From Litsea cubeba (Eukaryota; Streptophyta; Magnoliopsida; Laurales; Lauraceae), in NCBI GenBank assembly GCA_012931725.1, contig WHSA01000342.1, positions 248,001-312,000 of the forward strand: a stretch of DNA of 64,000 nt. The letters run 5' to 3'. The notes under the pieces were generated by a model, which searched no databases, was not told the DNA's origin, and was given only the letters and a program-made list of their open reading frames with translations. The position numbers and the translations under genes are program-made. This document shows, piece after piece, positions 11,219 to 40,722 of this stretch (positions are counted from its first letter, which is position 1; each line of letters opens with the position of its first letter).

Positions 11219-14200
11219 ACCGACTAATATTTTTCAAAAGTAAAAAAGAAAAAAAAAAGAAGAAAGCCTTTGATTCATAATGATCTAGTTTTCAACCCTA
11301 ATTCGTATAACTCAAACTCAAATACCAAATCAATATTGCACCTTCTTAATTAACTAGAATTGTCTTAATAATTTCTACGGCCACAATTTAAACTGCCATG
11401 ACATATTCAAAGTAAAACATAACCAATTGTAGTTAAAGGGCATTGTTACCTTTCCGGAATAGAGATTCTAAAAAAGAAGACAGGAAGTAGTTAAAATACA
11501 AATTTTCTTGGCTTTTGAGTTTTGACCACCCTCCCTACCTTCAAAGTTAGCTGATCAATATTTTTAGTGTAGTAAAGTCATGTACGTGTTTGCAAATATA
11601 TATATAAAAAATGCACTTGTCTAATCTAATATGTAGATTATCCCTTCTTTTTTTTTTTATCTTCTCTCTCTCTCTTTTCTATTGGCTGTGGTCCATTTGA
11701 GGAGGGCTTTAGCTTTAGATGATGATGATGCATCATCATACACGTTTGAACGTAGAAAGTGGTTTGGAAGAGTCAAGCTCCTCTTCGAGGACCAGACCGA
11801 GCCTATGTAGATGCCTCCTGAACTTAGTCCTTGGATGGATGATGATGAATCCCACCATCATCATCATCATCACCACCATCATCACCCATCATGCCCCCTT
11901 TTGAACATGGAGGCTCGAGCCAAAAAAGAAATGGGCCTAGTGGACCACTGGTTCTTCCCCTCTCTCACATACTAGTCAACAGGGAAATCAAACTTTCTCA
12001 CTCATTCTCACCTCCCCCCTCTCTCTCTCTCTTTCTTCTTCCTTGTGTAGATGATAGAGAGATATATATATGCCTTTTTAAATATGCTGCTGCTTCTTCT
12101 TCTGCACTCTAATTGATGGTGGCTACTCATACGGCCATGTGGTCCTAAATCCATCATCATCTTTCTCACTGCACCCAACGGCCATTTTTTTCCATGCAAT
12201 TGAGTGCCCTCAGGATTGGTACTCTTCATCATTATCATCATCGTCATCATTGTCATTTTCCTTCTTTAATTCTTTCAAAGACTCATTCATGTACCAACAT
12301 ACATAATATACATGTATACATCTACTTGCATTCTCATTCTCATTCTCATTCTCATGATCGTGGATGTATATGGATGGGCAATCAGTTTGGGTTTTGGTTG
12401 TCTCTGGGATGGTTTAAAAACTTGATACTATGATTATACAGGTATTTGGGTAAGGACTCAAACCTGATTACTTGTTGGACATGAATTGTAGATCACCCAA
12501 CACAAATCCGATTACTATGCTAGGATTTTTCAATTTTGGATGGCTAGCTAGATAGTCATGGGGATGGGTGACCTGAACTTGATTTGACTAAGGAAGTAAC
12601 ACCTGCATCCACCCTATATATCTACTGTGTGACGAATTTATGATATGTGATACATAGTAGGATATTAAAACATGAAATAGTCATTTTATATGATTTTTTG
12701 CTCCAAGAACTCAAACACCAACATTCCTATTTTTATAAATGTTGAATTGCTCATAGAATGTGTTTTGAGTAGGGCTGAGCAACCAAAACCTGAATCCATC
12801 CTGTTCTTACTCGATATAAAATTTATAGACGTATGTCTACTAATAACTTGACATAACAACTACCAAACATGCCCTTAATAGGATCAAACTAAGCCGATTT
12901 ACCCATTTAACACATCCTGTTGCCTTCATGAGGTAGTTGGATCCGGTGTATCCCTCCTCCCGGAGGTTGTCGTGGAACTTGCAATATCCATGTAAGCAGG
13001 AGAGGCATTGAGCTGGAGCGAGTTACCAGTTGAAGGTAATGGGTAGGTGCCCAAGCCAAACTTGGCATGTTCATTAATCAACCTGTACTTCAACCGGATG
13101 TTTCCAAAAAAAAAAAGAGTTCGAAATGGACTAAAATTGTAAAATCTCAAGTTGGTCTTGGCCACTTTGACTTAATTTGAACTTAAACCTTTCGTTAATG
13201 GAGTAAAAAATGTATTAGGGAACGTTTGGGTAGTCGATTTTTGCGAGGAAATGATTTTCTACATTATACCAACATTCATATTTGGTGCGACTGCTTTTCT
13301 TTGTAGAAAAAAGTAAAAATGATTTAAATTTTCTGCGATTTCTAAGAAGATGAATTTTTATCGAGACATAAATTTTTGTTTTTACTACAGAATAAGTAAG
13401 TTTCCGCATAATCAATATTCCGCAACATGTAACATGTACACAAACATGCCCTAAACCAAACAAAGAATAATTGAGCTCGGATTGGGTCCTGGGAGGAATC
13501 ATGATCCCAACATGTAAAGTAATGAGCCTACTAGATGAATAGTCCTGGCCCACCATCTTCTTTCCATGAAATAAGATGTGGGAGTCCCTGTCCAGGATTT
13601 TGGTACAATATGAAGTGGAAAGGCCGCACTGCATTCACCAACAAAGGTTTTTGAGGAACAAACAGTAAAGTACTGTACTGATTATCATCATGTGCACGTG
13701 TAATTTAATGACATTCACCTCATGAATGGAGAATCCAGATCCCTGTTTCGTCCAAACAATGTCTCTTTCTTTCGCCCCTGCGTGTCGCCCCGTGATTCTA
13801 CGAAACAGGGGATTTGGTTTCCTCTGAAAAAGGAGGGCTAGCTAGCTAGCTTGCCATGCACCAGGACTCACTGAACTATATCATCTTGGTCTTAGCCTCT
13901 TTTGGTTCTTAAGATGGTCCTGGATCCAAAATTTCGACTTTTTAATATTTGTGCTCGGCTTGGATTGAGTGAGAATGTATGAAGCCTGCCTGGCCCTGCT
14001 CGGATGTATTTTGAAATAAGTGGGATGTTTTTATCATAGCTTGCTGACTCGGGACCTGAACTCAACTCACCAAAGCTAAGGAAGTGAGTTGACTCGGTGA
14101 CTTTGAAGAGTCATGTTAATTCTTATTTACATTATACAAGTAATAAGACATTTATAAAATGGCACCCCTCGACTGAACGCTTGAGCTCACCTCATGCTGA

Positions 14201-14642
14201 GCTACTACTGCTCTGTGTAGCCCACCTGGGGATGGGACCCGGGAGGTGGAAAGATCTCCCCTATATTTGTGTATCGTGATGAACGCTTTGATGATGATCT
14301 TAACTTCTTGATCAACGGCTCATAAGTTTTATGGTTCAAAATGAGTGCACAGTGGATTTAACAATCTAGTCCTTTCAAATGGGTGCCAAACCCCGTGATT
14401 GGTACTATAAAAATGGGTCCCTATTTTATGGTACACTCATAGCCCTGCTAGTTGTTTTGCATGTTGAGCTTATGGAATCGGCGGAGGACTTCTGTTTATA
14501 AAAAGTTTAAGATAATGATATATAATACACTAAATAAACTTTATGAAACACAAAGTAAATTCTAAGACGTCATTTGATAAGGATGAGGTGATCCATAATC
14601 CATCTGGTGTTGAATTAGGTTATTTTTATACATTCTAGATGC
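11219..14642. other. Intergenic with GATG/CATC-rich DNA and one candidate MITE
   Basis: No gene is supported. GATGAT/CATCAT runs occur at about 11719-11740, 11838-11890 and 12224-12256, and CT-rich tracts near 11664 and 12017. A segment at about 12945-13100 reads on the minus strand as a smooth 50-residue peptide (see findings) but has no start, splice context or family that I recognise. Confidence 0.45.
13218..13451. mobile_element. Candidate Tourist-like MITE
   Basis: The ends are GGGAACGTTTGGG and the complement of CAAACATGCCC. TTA and TAA flank the unit, compatible with the 3-bp TWA duplication of PIF/Harbinger elements. It is about 234 bp with no coding capacity. The inverted repeats are imperfect and the call is tentative. 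Confidence 0.4.
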
Positions 14643-14845
14643 AATCATGGCAACATTTTTTTTTTTTTTGTGCTATCGGAGGGTTTCCAACCATTTGGGC
14701 TAGATTAATCCCTCCAGGACCCAGAGGAAGCCGGGTAAACTCCCCTGTAGCCCTAGTATAGTAGTGCAGTTTCAAACCTACAACCTCGGATGCAAACCGT
14801 TGTCCTAAGCGAATTAAGCTACCCTTGAGATTAATCATGGCAACA
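14643..14845 (-). mobile_element. SINE, minus strand, with 13-bp target duplication
   Basis: AATCATGGCAACA is present at 14643-14655 and 14833-14845. The body (14656-14832) read on the minus strand starts with an A-box-like TAGCTTAATTCG, has a B-box-like GTAGGTTTGAAACTGC, and ends in a poly-A tract of about 14. Its 3' part (GGTTGGAAACCCTC) resembles that of the SINE at 1566-1821, so the two are probably related. Confidence 0.85.
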
Positions 14846-15736
14846 CTTGTTCATTGGTTGAGGGATAAGGGTTAAGACAACAAAGTCACCTGATTCTATT
14901 TAGACAAAGATTGACACAAATATAACACCAAATATTTGAATAGTATACTGTTCTTGTTTGAATGTTTGTTCGTTTAGGGATGTAATTTGGCTGGGCAAAG
15001 CACAAGACCAGATGGCCCGACTCGCATCACAACTCATTTTTAACTGAGTATTTTTAGGCCCATACTATACTTGGACTTGGACTTCAAAGCCCAAGTGGAA
15101 GCGAACCGCGCCTGGGCCGGGGGGTTTTGTTCTTAGGTACCAAATTGGGCCCAACCAATCCGGATTGCTTATTTATAATACTAAATTATGTATTTATAAA
15201 CATATTGTATTATAGGTTTTTCCGTATCTATTTTATTATAGGCTGATGGATGTGGGACCGAGCACGCGCCTATATTATATTATACTATTTATGATGTCCT
15301 GTGCTTGGGCTTTGGCTTGTACTTATTTACATGCAACTCAGGCCCATTTGACTTAGCCCCACAATTTGAACCTGGTTGGAGCTCTGCAGAGAATGTTCTC
15401 CAACAAGGAAGACTCCATATTGCTTATATGCAGTGCAGTTCGTGCGGTCCATTTAGATGAATGTCAATGGGATGAGGATACATAGAAAGGTCTCCTTACG
15501 GAGAAGGGGGAGCTAAAAAATCTGTCCCAACATGTTATCCTAGCCCTTGATTTAAAAGTCTTAAAGTTTAATGGCATCTTAACCGTAGATTTATTTTTGG
15601 ATTCAATCCAATGGTTAGTGAAAGTTCAATGAGTGAAAAAATAGGCATGATGTGAAATGAGATGATAAGACTATCAAAAGGGCTGCATTGATCAAAGGTG
15701 GACGCATAGAGCTGGACTTTACATGTAGGAGAACGT

Positions 15737-15900
15737 ACGTATTCTAGATAGAGTTCTACTCCCAAGCCTAATATATAATATAGAAAAACTTCCCCATCTT
15801 AATTTGATGTTCGTATACACGTATTCTAGATAGAGTTCTACTCCCAAGCCTAATATATAATATAGAAAAACTTCCCCATCTTAATTTGATGTTCGTATAC
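15737..15900. repeat. Perfect 82-bp tandem duplication
   Basis: The unit beginning ACGTATTCTAGATAGAG occurs at 15737-15818 and 15819-15900 and I see no difference between the copies. It ends in GATGTTCGTATAC. It is not within a recognised element. Confidence 0.9.
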
Positions 15901-18900
15901 CGGTATTTTCATCAAATATTTTGTAAATCTCAGCATATATTCTTATATGCTTTACTCTGCTGAGTAAAATCCATATTAGTTACAAAAAATAAAATTAAAT
16001 GGCTTAAAGAGATATTTCTCCACAAATGACAGTTTTTTGGAAAGAATATCTGTAATATCAATCTGGGAAAGAGAAATAGAGCAATGGTTAATTAGAAAAA
16101 CTGAATTAAGTTTTCATGGTAAAAATATAATTTCCAGAGAATCCATGCATTTGTGGGAAAATTTATGGCTTCTAAACCATGCAACTACTCCCTGAGAAAA
16201 TGACTGATGCATAAAAAACCTTCTCTCTAAGGAACTCCCAAGTCATAACTGAATGTATCCTTTCAGCCTCTCTTTTGGTTATCCATCTTATACTCCCTTG
16301 TGATTAAATGTGGACCATTGCCTGTTTCCTACATTCTATTTGGCAAAAAACTGATTAGACAGTAAAGATTGCATGAAAGCATTCTTAAACCAAGGGACAT
16401 CAATCAACAACAACACACACAAGACATGCAGACAATCTAGATTCACCAACTCCCCCCCAAGAAGTTTGACTAAAATGTCTGAGGAAATACTAACAGCTAG
16501 GATTGTATATGTATTTTGTAAAGGCTCTATTGTAAGACTTCAATTCACAGGTAACAGGAAGGTCAAAAGAAAAACATGGAAGTCCAAAGATGCTGCTGTA
16601 AGAATTATGATTACCCCAAGTTGCAAAAGGCTTACATATATAACTACTAGGAAAGTTCTTGTTTTCAAACAAACTGGGCTGCTGAATTTCTACTTCCCGT
16701 TTTTCCAAATCGCACATTTTTCTTCAGCTCTCATTACTAAGTCGGTGAGGTGGTTCTTCAGTCAAGCCAGCAATCGTTTCTTGCTCCTTTTTCTCCCCCC
16801 TCGAGATCTATGTTTTTTTTTTTTTTTTAACCCATCCCAGGACAAAAGTTCTACCAAGGGGGGCTTCTTTCTTCCTTGTTTTCATGATAGCAAGGTTTCA
16901 ATTGATGAGAAAAGTTGGCACCTAGGGTAGGGTGTACCTTGATGCATTTGGATCATGGAGCTAGAATAAAAGATGGAAAGCCTTAATTTGGGTTAAGATG
17001 CAAAATCCTCTTGATATAATGATTGTTTCCATTTATCTTTAAGTGTCAAAGTTCAATAACTATCTATGCACATAAAAAATACACTTTGTCTCTTATATAA
17101 CTTTCAAGGACACTACATTTTGAGAAACTTCACTGTAACTTTTCATTAGCAGTTTTTTTTTTTAATTTATATAAAAATGAGAATATTCCAAAATCCAAAC
17201 TAAACCTAATATCCGTAACCAACTATTTCTAATATAAGAAGACTGCATGTGCAGTCTAGCTTGGGCCCCTCTTTGCTACTCTAGTCATCCCATGATCTAG
17301 CTTCATGCCCAGTTTTATAGTCACCGAACCCTCACTCGCCGTTGGATTTAATATAAAAAGATATGCAGATAATTAGATACCATTAAAGTTTAAGAAGGTT
17401 AAATTAAGGGCTAGGATAATCTGGTGAGGCTATTTTTTGGCTCTCCCTTATCCATAAGGAGACCTTGTCATCTGCCATCCTCTCATTGATAGACATGCAT
17501 TTCAGTGGGTTCCATGAGCTGGACTGCATATAATTGAGATATAGTCTGCTTGTAGGAAAATATTCTTCATCTAATCATACTAACATATTTATTGTAGCTC
17601 AACTTGTTAGGGACATAGTGTACAAGTGCTGGGTATGTTTGAGTTTTAATTTTAACAAAAAAAAAAGAATTAAAAAAAGAGTTCAAACTTTGAATCCTCT
17701 AAATTGATGATTATAAGGAAAAAAATAATACTAAGAAATAAATAAATAAATCATTCTAATTTCTAACCCACAGTCCAGATAAAGAGGGTCGAATCTTTAT
17801 TGTCATGCATCAAAGCGAAGTCTACATAAGGGTTCAAATCATTCATAACCAAAATTCTCCCTAGGTAAACATATGCATGACGCATTACAGAATGTGTTTA
17901 CTGTTACAAAAAGACCACAAAAACAAACCAAAAATGAGTATTATCTCATCTCTCAAAAACAATGAGAACATATCTCAATTTACAAGCATAACACCATGTT
18001 TAACTGAGTCATCTGCCACTTCACTCACTAGCACCTCTGCAATGAATGCTTAAATGAGGCTTCTGCTGTTTCTACTAGTTTCCACCCAAAAGAAGGAAAA
18101 ATGAAACTTTACTACTCAATGCATTTGGATAAATGGAACACTCAAATTTCTAAATGTCACTGCTGAGGAAAACTTGGAACCATGTTTTCCTATAGAAGGA
18201 TTGTGTTGTCCAAGTTCCACGATACCACTACCACCATTAACATTGTGCAAATCCAATCAAACCACCCCAACTTATGGACTCCCATCTTCCCCGTTTCTTA
18301 CATAGAATCTTACCTTTCATGTATACCCGTGATTAGCACGGGTTTTTATGCTAGTATGCCATTATAGACATGCTTTAATTTGGAGGAAAGGAACCACTGC
18401 TGTAATAGTGTGCAACATCTAAACCATTCATCCGGAAGAACTCACCTTACATGGTTGCATGAATCCTTTACCTGAGGCTGAGTGCAGATCGGGCTAATTC
18501 ACTTGAGCGTTGGCAATTATTTTTAAGTGAGCCAAATTGACATATGTGGGCCCCCTAATGAATGGGCCTGCCTTGATTTTGGGCCCATGGTAAATGGAAA
18601 GTGGGTCATAATTGATGCAAGGTAATTACTCCAAGTGAACATCCATTTGACAGTTGTTTCACATCATTTGAAAACCAATGCGCCAAACTAGCATTGGGCC
18701 AATCATCACCACTGGATTGAAGTGATTATTTATTCACCCGCAAAGATCAGATGTGAATCACAATATAGTCTCCTCTACAATGCGAAATGTACTCCCCATG
18801 GTGCAGATTTTGCAATCTTACATAGCATTACATTTTGTGCTAAATGTGTCCAAAAAGATATAATCTGGGTACTAGATTGAACCTGGTGGGTCAGCTCGGG

Positions 18901-19259
18901 GACCAAGGATCAAGATCCTTTGGACCAAAAACCTACAATGACAGACCCAAGACATCATGGTATATGTTTATAGGGCTGTCAATGGGCCAGACCTCCCTAA
19001 CATCAAGTTTGATTGCAGGACAAATGCAGATCATAGACCCCAGGTCCGAACCCGCCCAATAAAAAAGATAAAGAAAGCCCAAGCCTGCCCATTTAAGGCT
19101 TGAGTCCATTAAATGCCTGTTGCACAGTCCGTGTCATCAATTATCATACTTGGTCTTGGGTAGATTCAGGCCAAGACCTGGTTCCACTGACATCCTACAA
19201 GTTTATAATAAACACGGTCTCAGCACAGACCTCAATTAAATATAATCTGGTGAGCACTG
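15901..19259. other. Intergenic, no gene supported
   Basis: The longest frame (16373-16930, plus) translates a poly-T tract and has no recognised domain. On the minus strand, about 16730-16810 reads as a possible C-terminal peptide ending in stop before UTR-like sequence, but no upstream exon or acceptor supports it. The part near 19916 should include the 3' UTR of the BASS gene. Confidence 0.4.
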
Positions 19260-19414
19260 CTACAGGGACCGAAAATCGGTCCCCGAAAAAGGGCCTGAAA
19301 GGCCCTTGTCCCTTGGATCAAGGAAAAGCCCTTGATCCAAGGGAAATTTTCCTTGATCCAAGGGACAAGGGCCATTCAGGCACTTTTTCAGGGACCAATT
19401 TTCGGTCCCTGTAG
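19260..19414. mobile_element. Hairpin MITE-like inverted repeat
   Basis: The two halves are long, near-perfect inverted repeats. The left starts CTACAGGGACCGAAAATCGG and the right ends CCGATTTTCGG-complementary, closing with GGTCCCTGTAG. A smaller inner palindrome (CCCTTGGATCAAGG and its complement) repeats within it. Transcripts would fold into a hairpin of about 70 bp. The target duplication is unclear, so the superfamily is not assigned. Confidence 0.75.
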
Positions 19415-19915
19415 ACTTTTTCTAATCTGGTCCAATTCTGGCTCTAAACTTCCCAGAACTGGATTCAGTAATAAACCCTGATGGATTAAACTGGGTTGGG
19501 AAGACCTACCAAGTTTACAGTCCTATGCTGTTCTGTATCATTCTTACAGTAAAATAAGGCAACACATTTTTTGCATTGCATAAATCGATGAAAAAATTTT
19601 TGTTTTAGAACAATCAACGTGAGCTTAGAGATTAGGAAAACAAAGTATCAAACCATTTCTGAGAGGTCCCTTAAAAGACTTTCCAAATAAAACTAAATTG
19701 GGGTTTAAGAATAGTAAAAGACCATCCCAATCTTCACAAGGCAATCATAAACTCCGCGCCTACTGCAGAATGATTCAGCCATAATGTGTGTTTTTCCAGT
19801 AAGGAGTCCTGAATAAATACCCTGGTGCAAATGTAATGGCTTGGGATAGACTCATCAATGACTGGCAAGAAAGGAATTATTTCGGGACTGTGTATTCTTT
19901 TTCACTACTTTACCA

Positions 19916-36988
<17,073 letters not shown>

Positions 36989-37536
36989 TGAGGAAAAACT
37001 ACAACCACCTGAGAGGCGTTTCTCATTTCAGTCCATGTCTTCTTTCTTTATTTGAAACGAAGAGCGCGAGAGATCGATCGTCTGCGAAAGGCGAAGGTGT
37101 TTGTTGTGCTACAACGGTTTCATACATGGAAACTTATGTGAAAGGTATAAAATAGGGGTGATTCTATATGCACCCACATATTTTGCTGTATGCACCCACA
37201 TTTTGTTTTTTTTTTAATCACCAAAATACCCTAATGTCAAATGACCAACTCACCCTTTACAATCAACCTCTTCCTTTCTCCTACTCCGGTTACCCTCCTC
37301 TCTACTCATCACTTCTTCTTTTTCTACTTCTTCTTCTTCTTAATCCTAATTATCCATTACATCCACTGTTCGACCATTTCATCTGCACTCATTCATCCCC
37401 ATTGATCTTCATCTCCTTCCTCATCATCTTCTCTAACTCTTACAAAGTTTGCTCAAGTCCCATCCATTTGTTTGAAGATATTGGAGGCACTCATCTCCCT
37501 TCATCACATTGTCTATTGGAAGTAGGCATTTTCAAT

Positions 37537-40511
37537 ATGGACAAGCAACTAACGATCTATCCAGAGGAGGTATACATTTTAGTTCGTTTTCATCGTTTTC
37601 ATCGTTTTAATTAAAATTCGCGCGTCATGTTCGGTATACCAGAGCCGTGCAAGTGGAATTTGCACGGCGGAATAGCATCAAACATTCTAGTTTTGCACGG
37701 AATAAATATGACGTGCAAAATAATTTTGCACGGAATAATTATTCCGTGCAAAAGTATTTTGCACGTGATATTTATTCCGTGCAAAAACATTTAGCACGGC
37801 GTATTTATTCCGTGCAAAAATGTCTTGCACAGCATGAGTAAACCGAGCATATTTCACAAGGACAACATATAGTGTTGTGCATTAATATACTAATATTTAG
37901 CAATTATATTTTCAGGAGATTCAGTCAACCGGTGCCAGTGAGTGCTCTATGGATTTTACTAATGTCTTCACCACTGACATGATATTTAGAAGCCGAGAGG
38001 ACCTAATCCAATGGACAAGGGAAGTTGGAAAGAAACATGGGTTGGTTATTGTAATCAAAACTTCAGATGCTGGTGGAGATGGTAGGAAGCCGAGAATAAT
38101 GTTATCTTGTGAGAGAAGCGGAAGCTATAAGGGTCAATCGAAGGTCCCTCAAAAGAGAAATCCTAATAAGGCAACGGGAACGAAGAAGTGTAATTGCCCT
38201 TTCGCTTTGAAGGGACGAAAGTTGGCAAATGATGATGATTGGATGTTAACAGTGGTTTGTGGGTTGCACAATTATCCAAACGCACAACATCTCGAGGGGC
38301 ATTCATTTGCTGGAAGGCTATCAGGGGAGGAACTCAATGTTTTGATTGATATGTCGAAGAGTTTGGTGAAGCCAAGGAACATCCTACGTACGCTGCAAGA
38401 AAGGGACGTGCACAACACTACTTCGATGAAGAGTATTTACAATGCCCGTCAGAAGTGGAGGGTGACTGAGTTGGCCGGTCGATCACAGATGCAACAACTC
38501 ATGATGCATCTGGAGCAGAACAACTACATTGAGTATCACACTAGCAACCCATCTACAGATGCTACGATGGACCTATTCTGGGCACATCCATCATCTATTC
38601 AGTTGTTACGTGCATTTCCAGAAGTTCTGATAATGGATTGTACGTACAAGACTAATAGATATCGACTTCCCTTGCTTGAGATCGTTGGTGTGACATCCAC
38701 TCAACTGACTTTTTCCGTTGCTTTTGTGTACCTTGAATCAGAGAGGGAGGCCAATTACAGATGGGCTTTGGAGAGGCTTAAGGAATTGATGGATGGATGT
38801 ATTATGCCCCGTGTCGTTGTAACTGATAGAGAGTTAGCACTCATCAATGCAATACACAGTTGTCTTTCCGAATGCAGCAAGCTTATTATGCAGGTGGCAT
38901 ATTTCTAGGAACATATTGGCAAATTGTAAGAAGTATTTTGAGACCAACGACAGATGGGAGGCGTTTATATCTAGTTGGAACATGTTGGTAGTCTCTCCCA
39001 CTGAAAATGACTACATTCAGTTTTTAAGTGCATTGGACCGGAATTTCTGTGGGTATCCAAACGCCGTTGATTATGTGAAGAAATCATGGTTGAATAACCA
39101 TAAGGAACAATTTGTAGCTGCTTGGACGGATCGGCATATGCACTTTGGAAACGTGACTACGAATAGGGCTGAGAGTGCACATGCAAAATTGAAGAGATAC
39201 CTTGGCACATCGAACAGTAGCTTCGATTCGTCCTGGCAGATTATCCATGCATTGCTTGAGTTGCTCTTTACGGAGATAAAGGCTTCATTTGAAAAGAGCT
39301 TGAACACCGTGCAACATAAGTTCAAACCAGCACTGTTTCGCGAGTTGAGAGGATTCATATCAAGGAATGCTTTGGATATAATATTGAATGAGTCGATCAG
39401 AGCTGGTTATATTGGTCCAGATTCCTTGGCATGTGGGTGCGTAATTCGACGGACACATGGGTTACCATGTGCACACGAGATTGCCGAATACATAAGGGAA
39501 GGCACTCAAATACCACTGAGTTGTGTCCATCAATACTGGAGGAAGCTCAATTCAGAATCCACTAAGGAGAATGCAGGCCCCGAATTAACCACCACTTCCG
39601 AGTTCGAATTGATCAATAAGAGATTTCATAGTACCGATCACGCTGGTAAAATACAAATATTGAAAAAACTAAGAGAGTTGGGGTGTCCGTCATCTACTTC
39701 TCTTCTTGAGCCGGATGTTAAATTGAACACCCGGGGTCGTTCATCCTCGAAAAAGAAGAAGTTGGATCGGTCTACGCGTCGGGAACCATCTGCTTTTGAG
39801 TATGCACTCTCGATCGAAGCTACCGTTCCATCGAGAACCAACAGTCTAGATTCGAAGAAGGGGAAGGACAAATTAAGTGTTCGACGCACTCGTTCAAGCA
39901 CATTCGAGCATCAACTTCCTAAGTCATTAGGACCCCATATCGAGACTATTAAGGATGTCGAGGCGGATGGTAACTGTGGTTTCAGGGCAGTAGCTGGTCT
40001 ATTGGGAATGAGCGAGGATGGTTGGATGCAGGTTAGACTGGATTTAAGCAATGAACTACAGAGGCATCAAAATTATTATTCATTGCTATATGGCGGAGAT
40101 GATAGGGTTGGGGAACTGTATTATGCATTGGCGTACTACGACAGCCATCCTCCATTTGCTCGTTGGATGACAATGCCAGACATGGGTCATCTGGTAGCTT
40201 CATATTATAATGTTGTATTGATCCATCTTTCTTTGCAACAATGCCTTACTTTCCTGCCTTTGAGATCAACCCCGATTCCTTCTTCTGATCGCAAAGTTAT
40301 CGCGATCGGTTTTGTCAATGGTAACCATTTTGTTCAAGTCTTCATGACACCCGGGGCTCCCATTCCTCCCATTGCGACAAATTGGTATAGACACCACCAT
40401 CCTAATGCTGACGGATGGCAACTACCATATGCGCAGAACATCGAGCGATTCAAAGAAATAATTGGAGACAGTGTCGCAACACGCGAGTCGGTTAATATTG
40501 ACAGTGATTAA
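37537..40511 (+). CDS. MULE transposase fused to an OTU-like cysteine protease; one frameshift
   Basis: Predicted exon 1 (37537-37569, MDKQLTIYPEE) ends at GAG|GTATAC. Exon 2 starts at 37916 after TTTTCAG, in phase and in frame with 37949. The product is about 870 residues. The order is: FAR1-like zinc region (LSCERSG, CNCPF, CGLHNYP); MULE DDE domain with MDCTYKTNRY, VVVTDRELAL and TTNRAESAHAKLKR; SWIM zinc finger (CGCVIRRTHGLPCAHEI, about 39430-39482); a basic linker; and an OTU domain with DGNCGFRA (catalytic Cys, about 39967) and NGNHFVQV (catalytic His, about 40318). The frame shifts by one base at about 38855-38865, inside the stretch that should join NAIHS to VFPNAASLLCRWHI. One surplus T explains it. 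This may be a real mutation or a sequence error. The intron assignment is inferred from splice signals. Confidence 0.85.
37628..37849. repeat. Left array: seven 33-bp palindromic units
   Basis: Units start at 37628, 37661, 37694, 37727, 37760, 37793 and 37826, an exact 33-bp period. Each unit is TGCACGG, 10 bp, CCGTGCA, then a 9-bp linker that is mostly A/T. The unit at 37727-37750 is a perfect 24-bp palindrome. Between units, CCGTGCAAAA, 3 bp, TTTTGCACGG can form a 10-bp stem. The first arm is TGTTCGG and the last is CCGAGCA. The array starts 472 bp from the left end of the MULE and lies within the predicted transposase intron (37570-37915). Confidence 0.92.
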
Positions 40512-40722
40512 TTTCTTGTACTTTGAACTCGATGTAAATAAATTGTAAGAAATGATGTTGAAATGCAATCAAGTTGTTATGATTTCCATCATTTATTTTT
40601 TGTTTATATTCCATCATAACCCTCCTTATTTTATTGTGGGTTGGCGAATATATCATACAATAAATCATCTATTACAAGCCACACAAAGAAAAGGCACACA
40701 AAATATATGTGCGAAACCATCC

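Noticed and set aside
11719..11904. His/Ile-rich open frame
   Set aside because: It is a translation of GATGAT and CATCAT simple repeats.
13215..13634. 139-codon minus-strand open frame
   Set aside because: Much of it lies in a candidate MITE and the translation shows no domain.
16373..16930. 185-codon plus-strand open frame
   Set aside because: No recognisable domain; it translates a long T-tract as poly-Phe and has no splice or promoter context. The opposite strand looks more like UTR sequence.
37168..37614. 148-codon plus-strand open frame at the left end of the MULE
   Set aside because: CT-rich leader sequence. Only the last part (from 37537) is likely coding, as the first transposase exon.
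37628..37849. CRISPR-like appearance of regularly spaced 33-bp repeats
   Set aside because: Plant nuclear DNA, no unique spacers of repeat length, no cas genes; the units are palindromes in a MULE.
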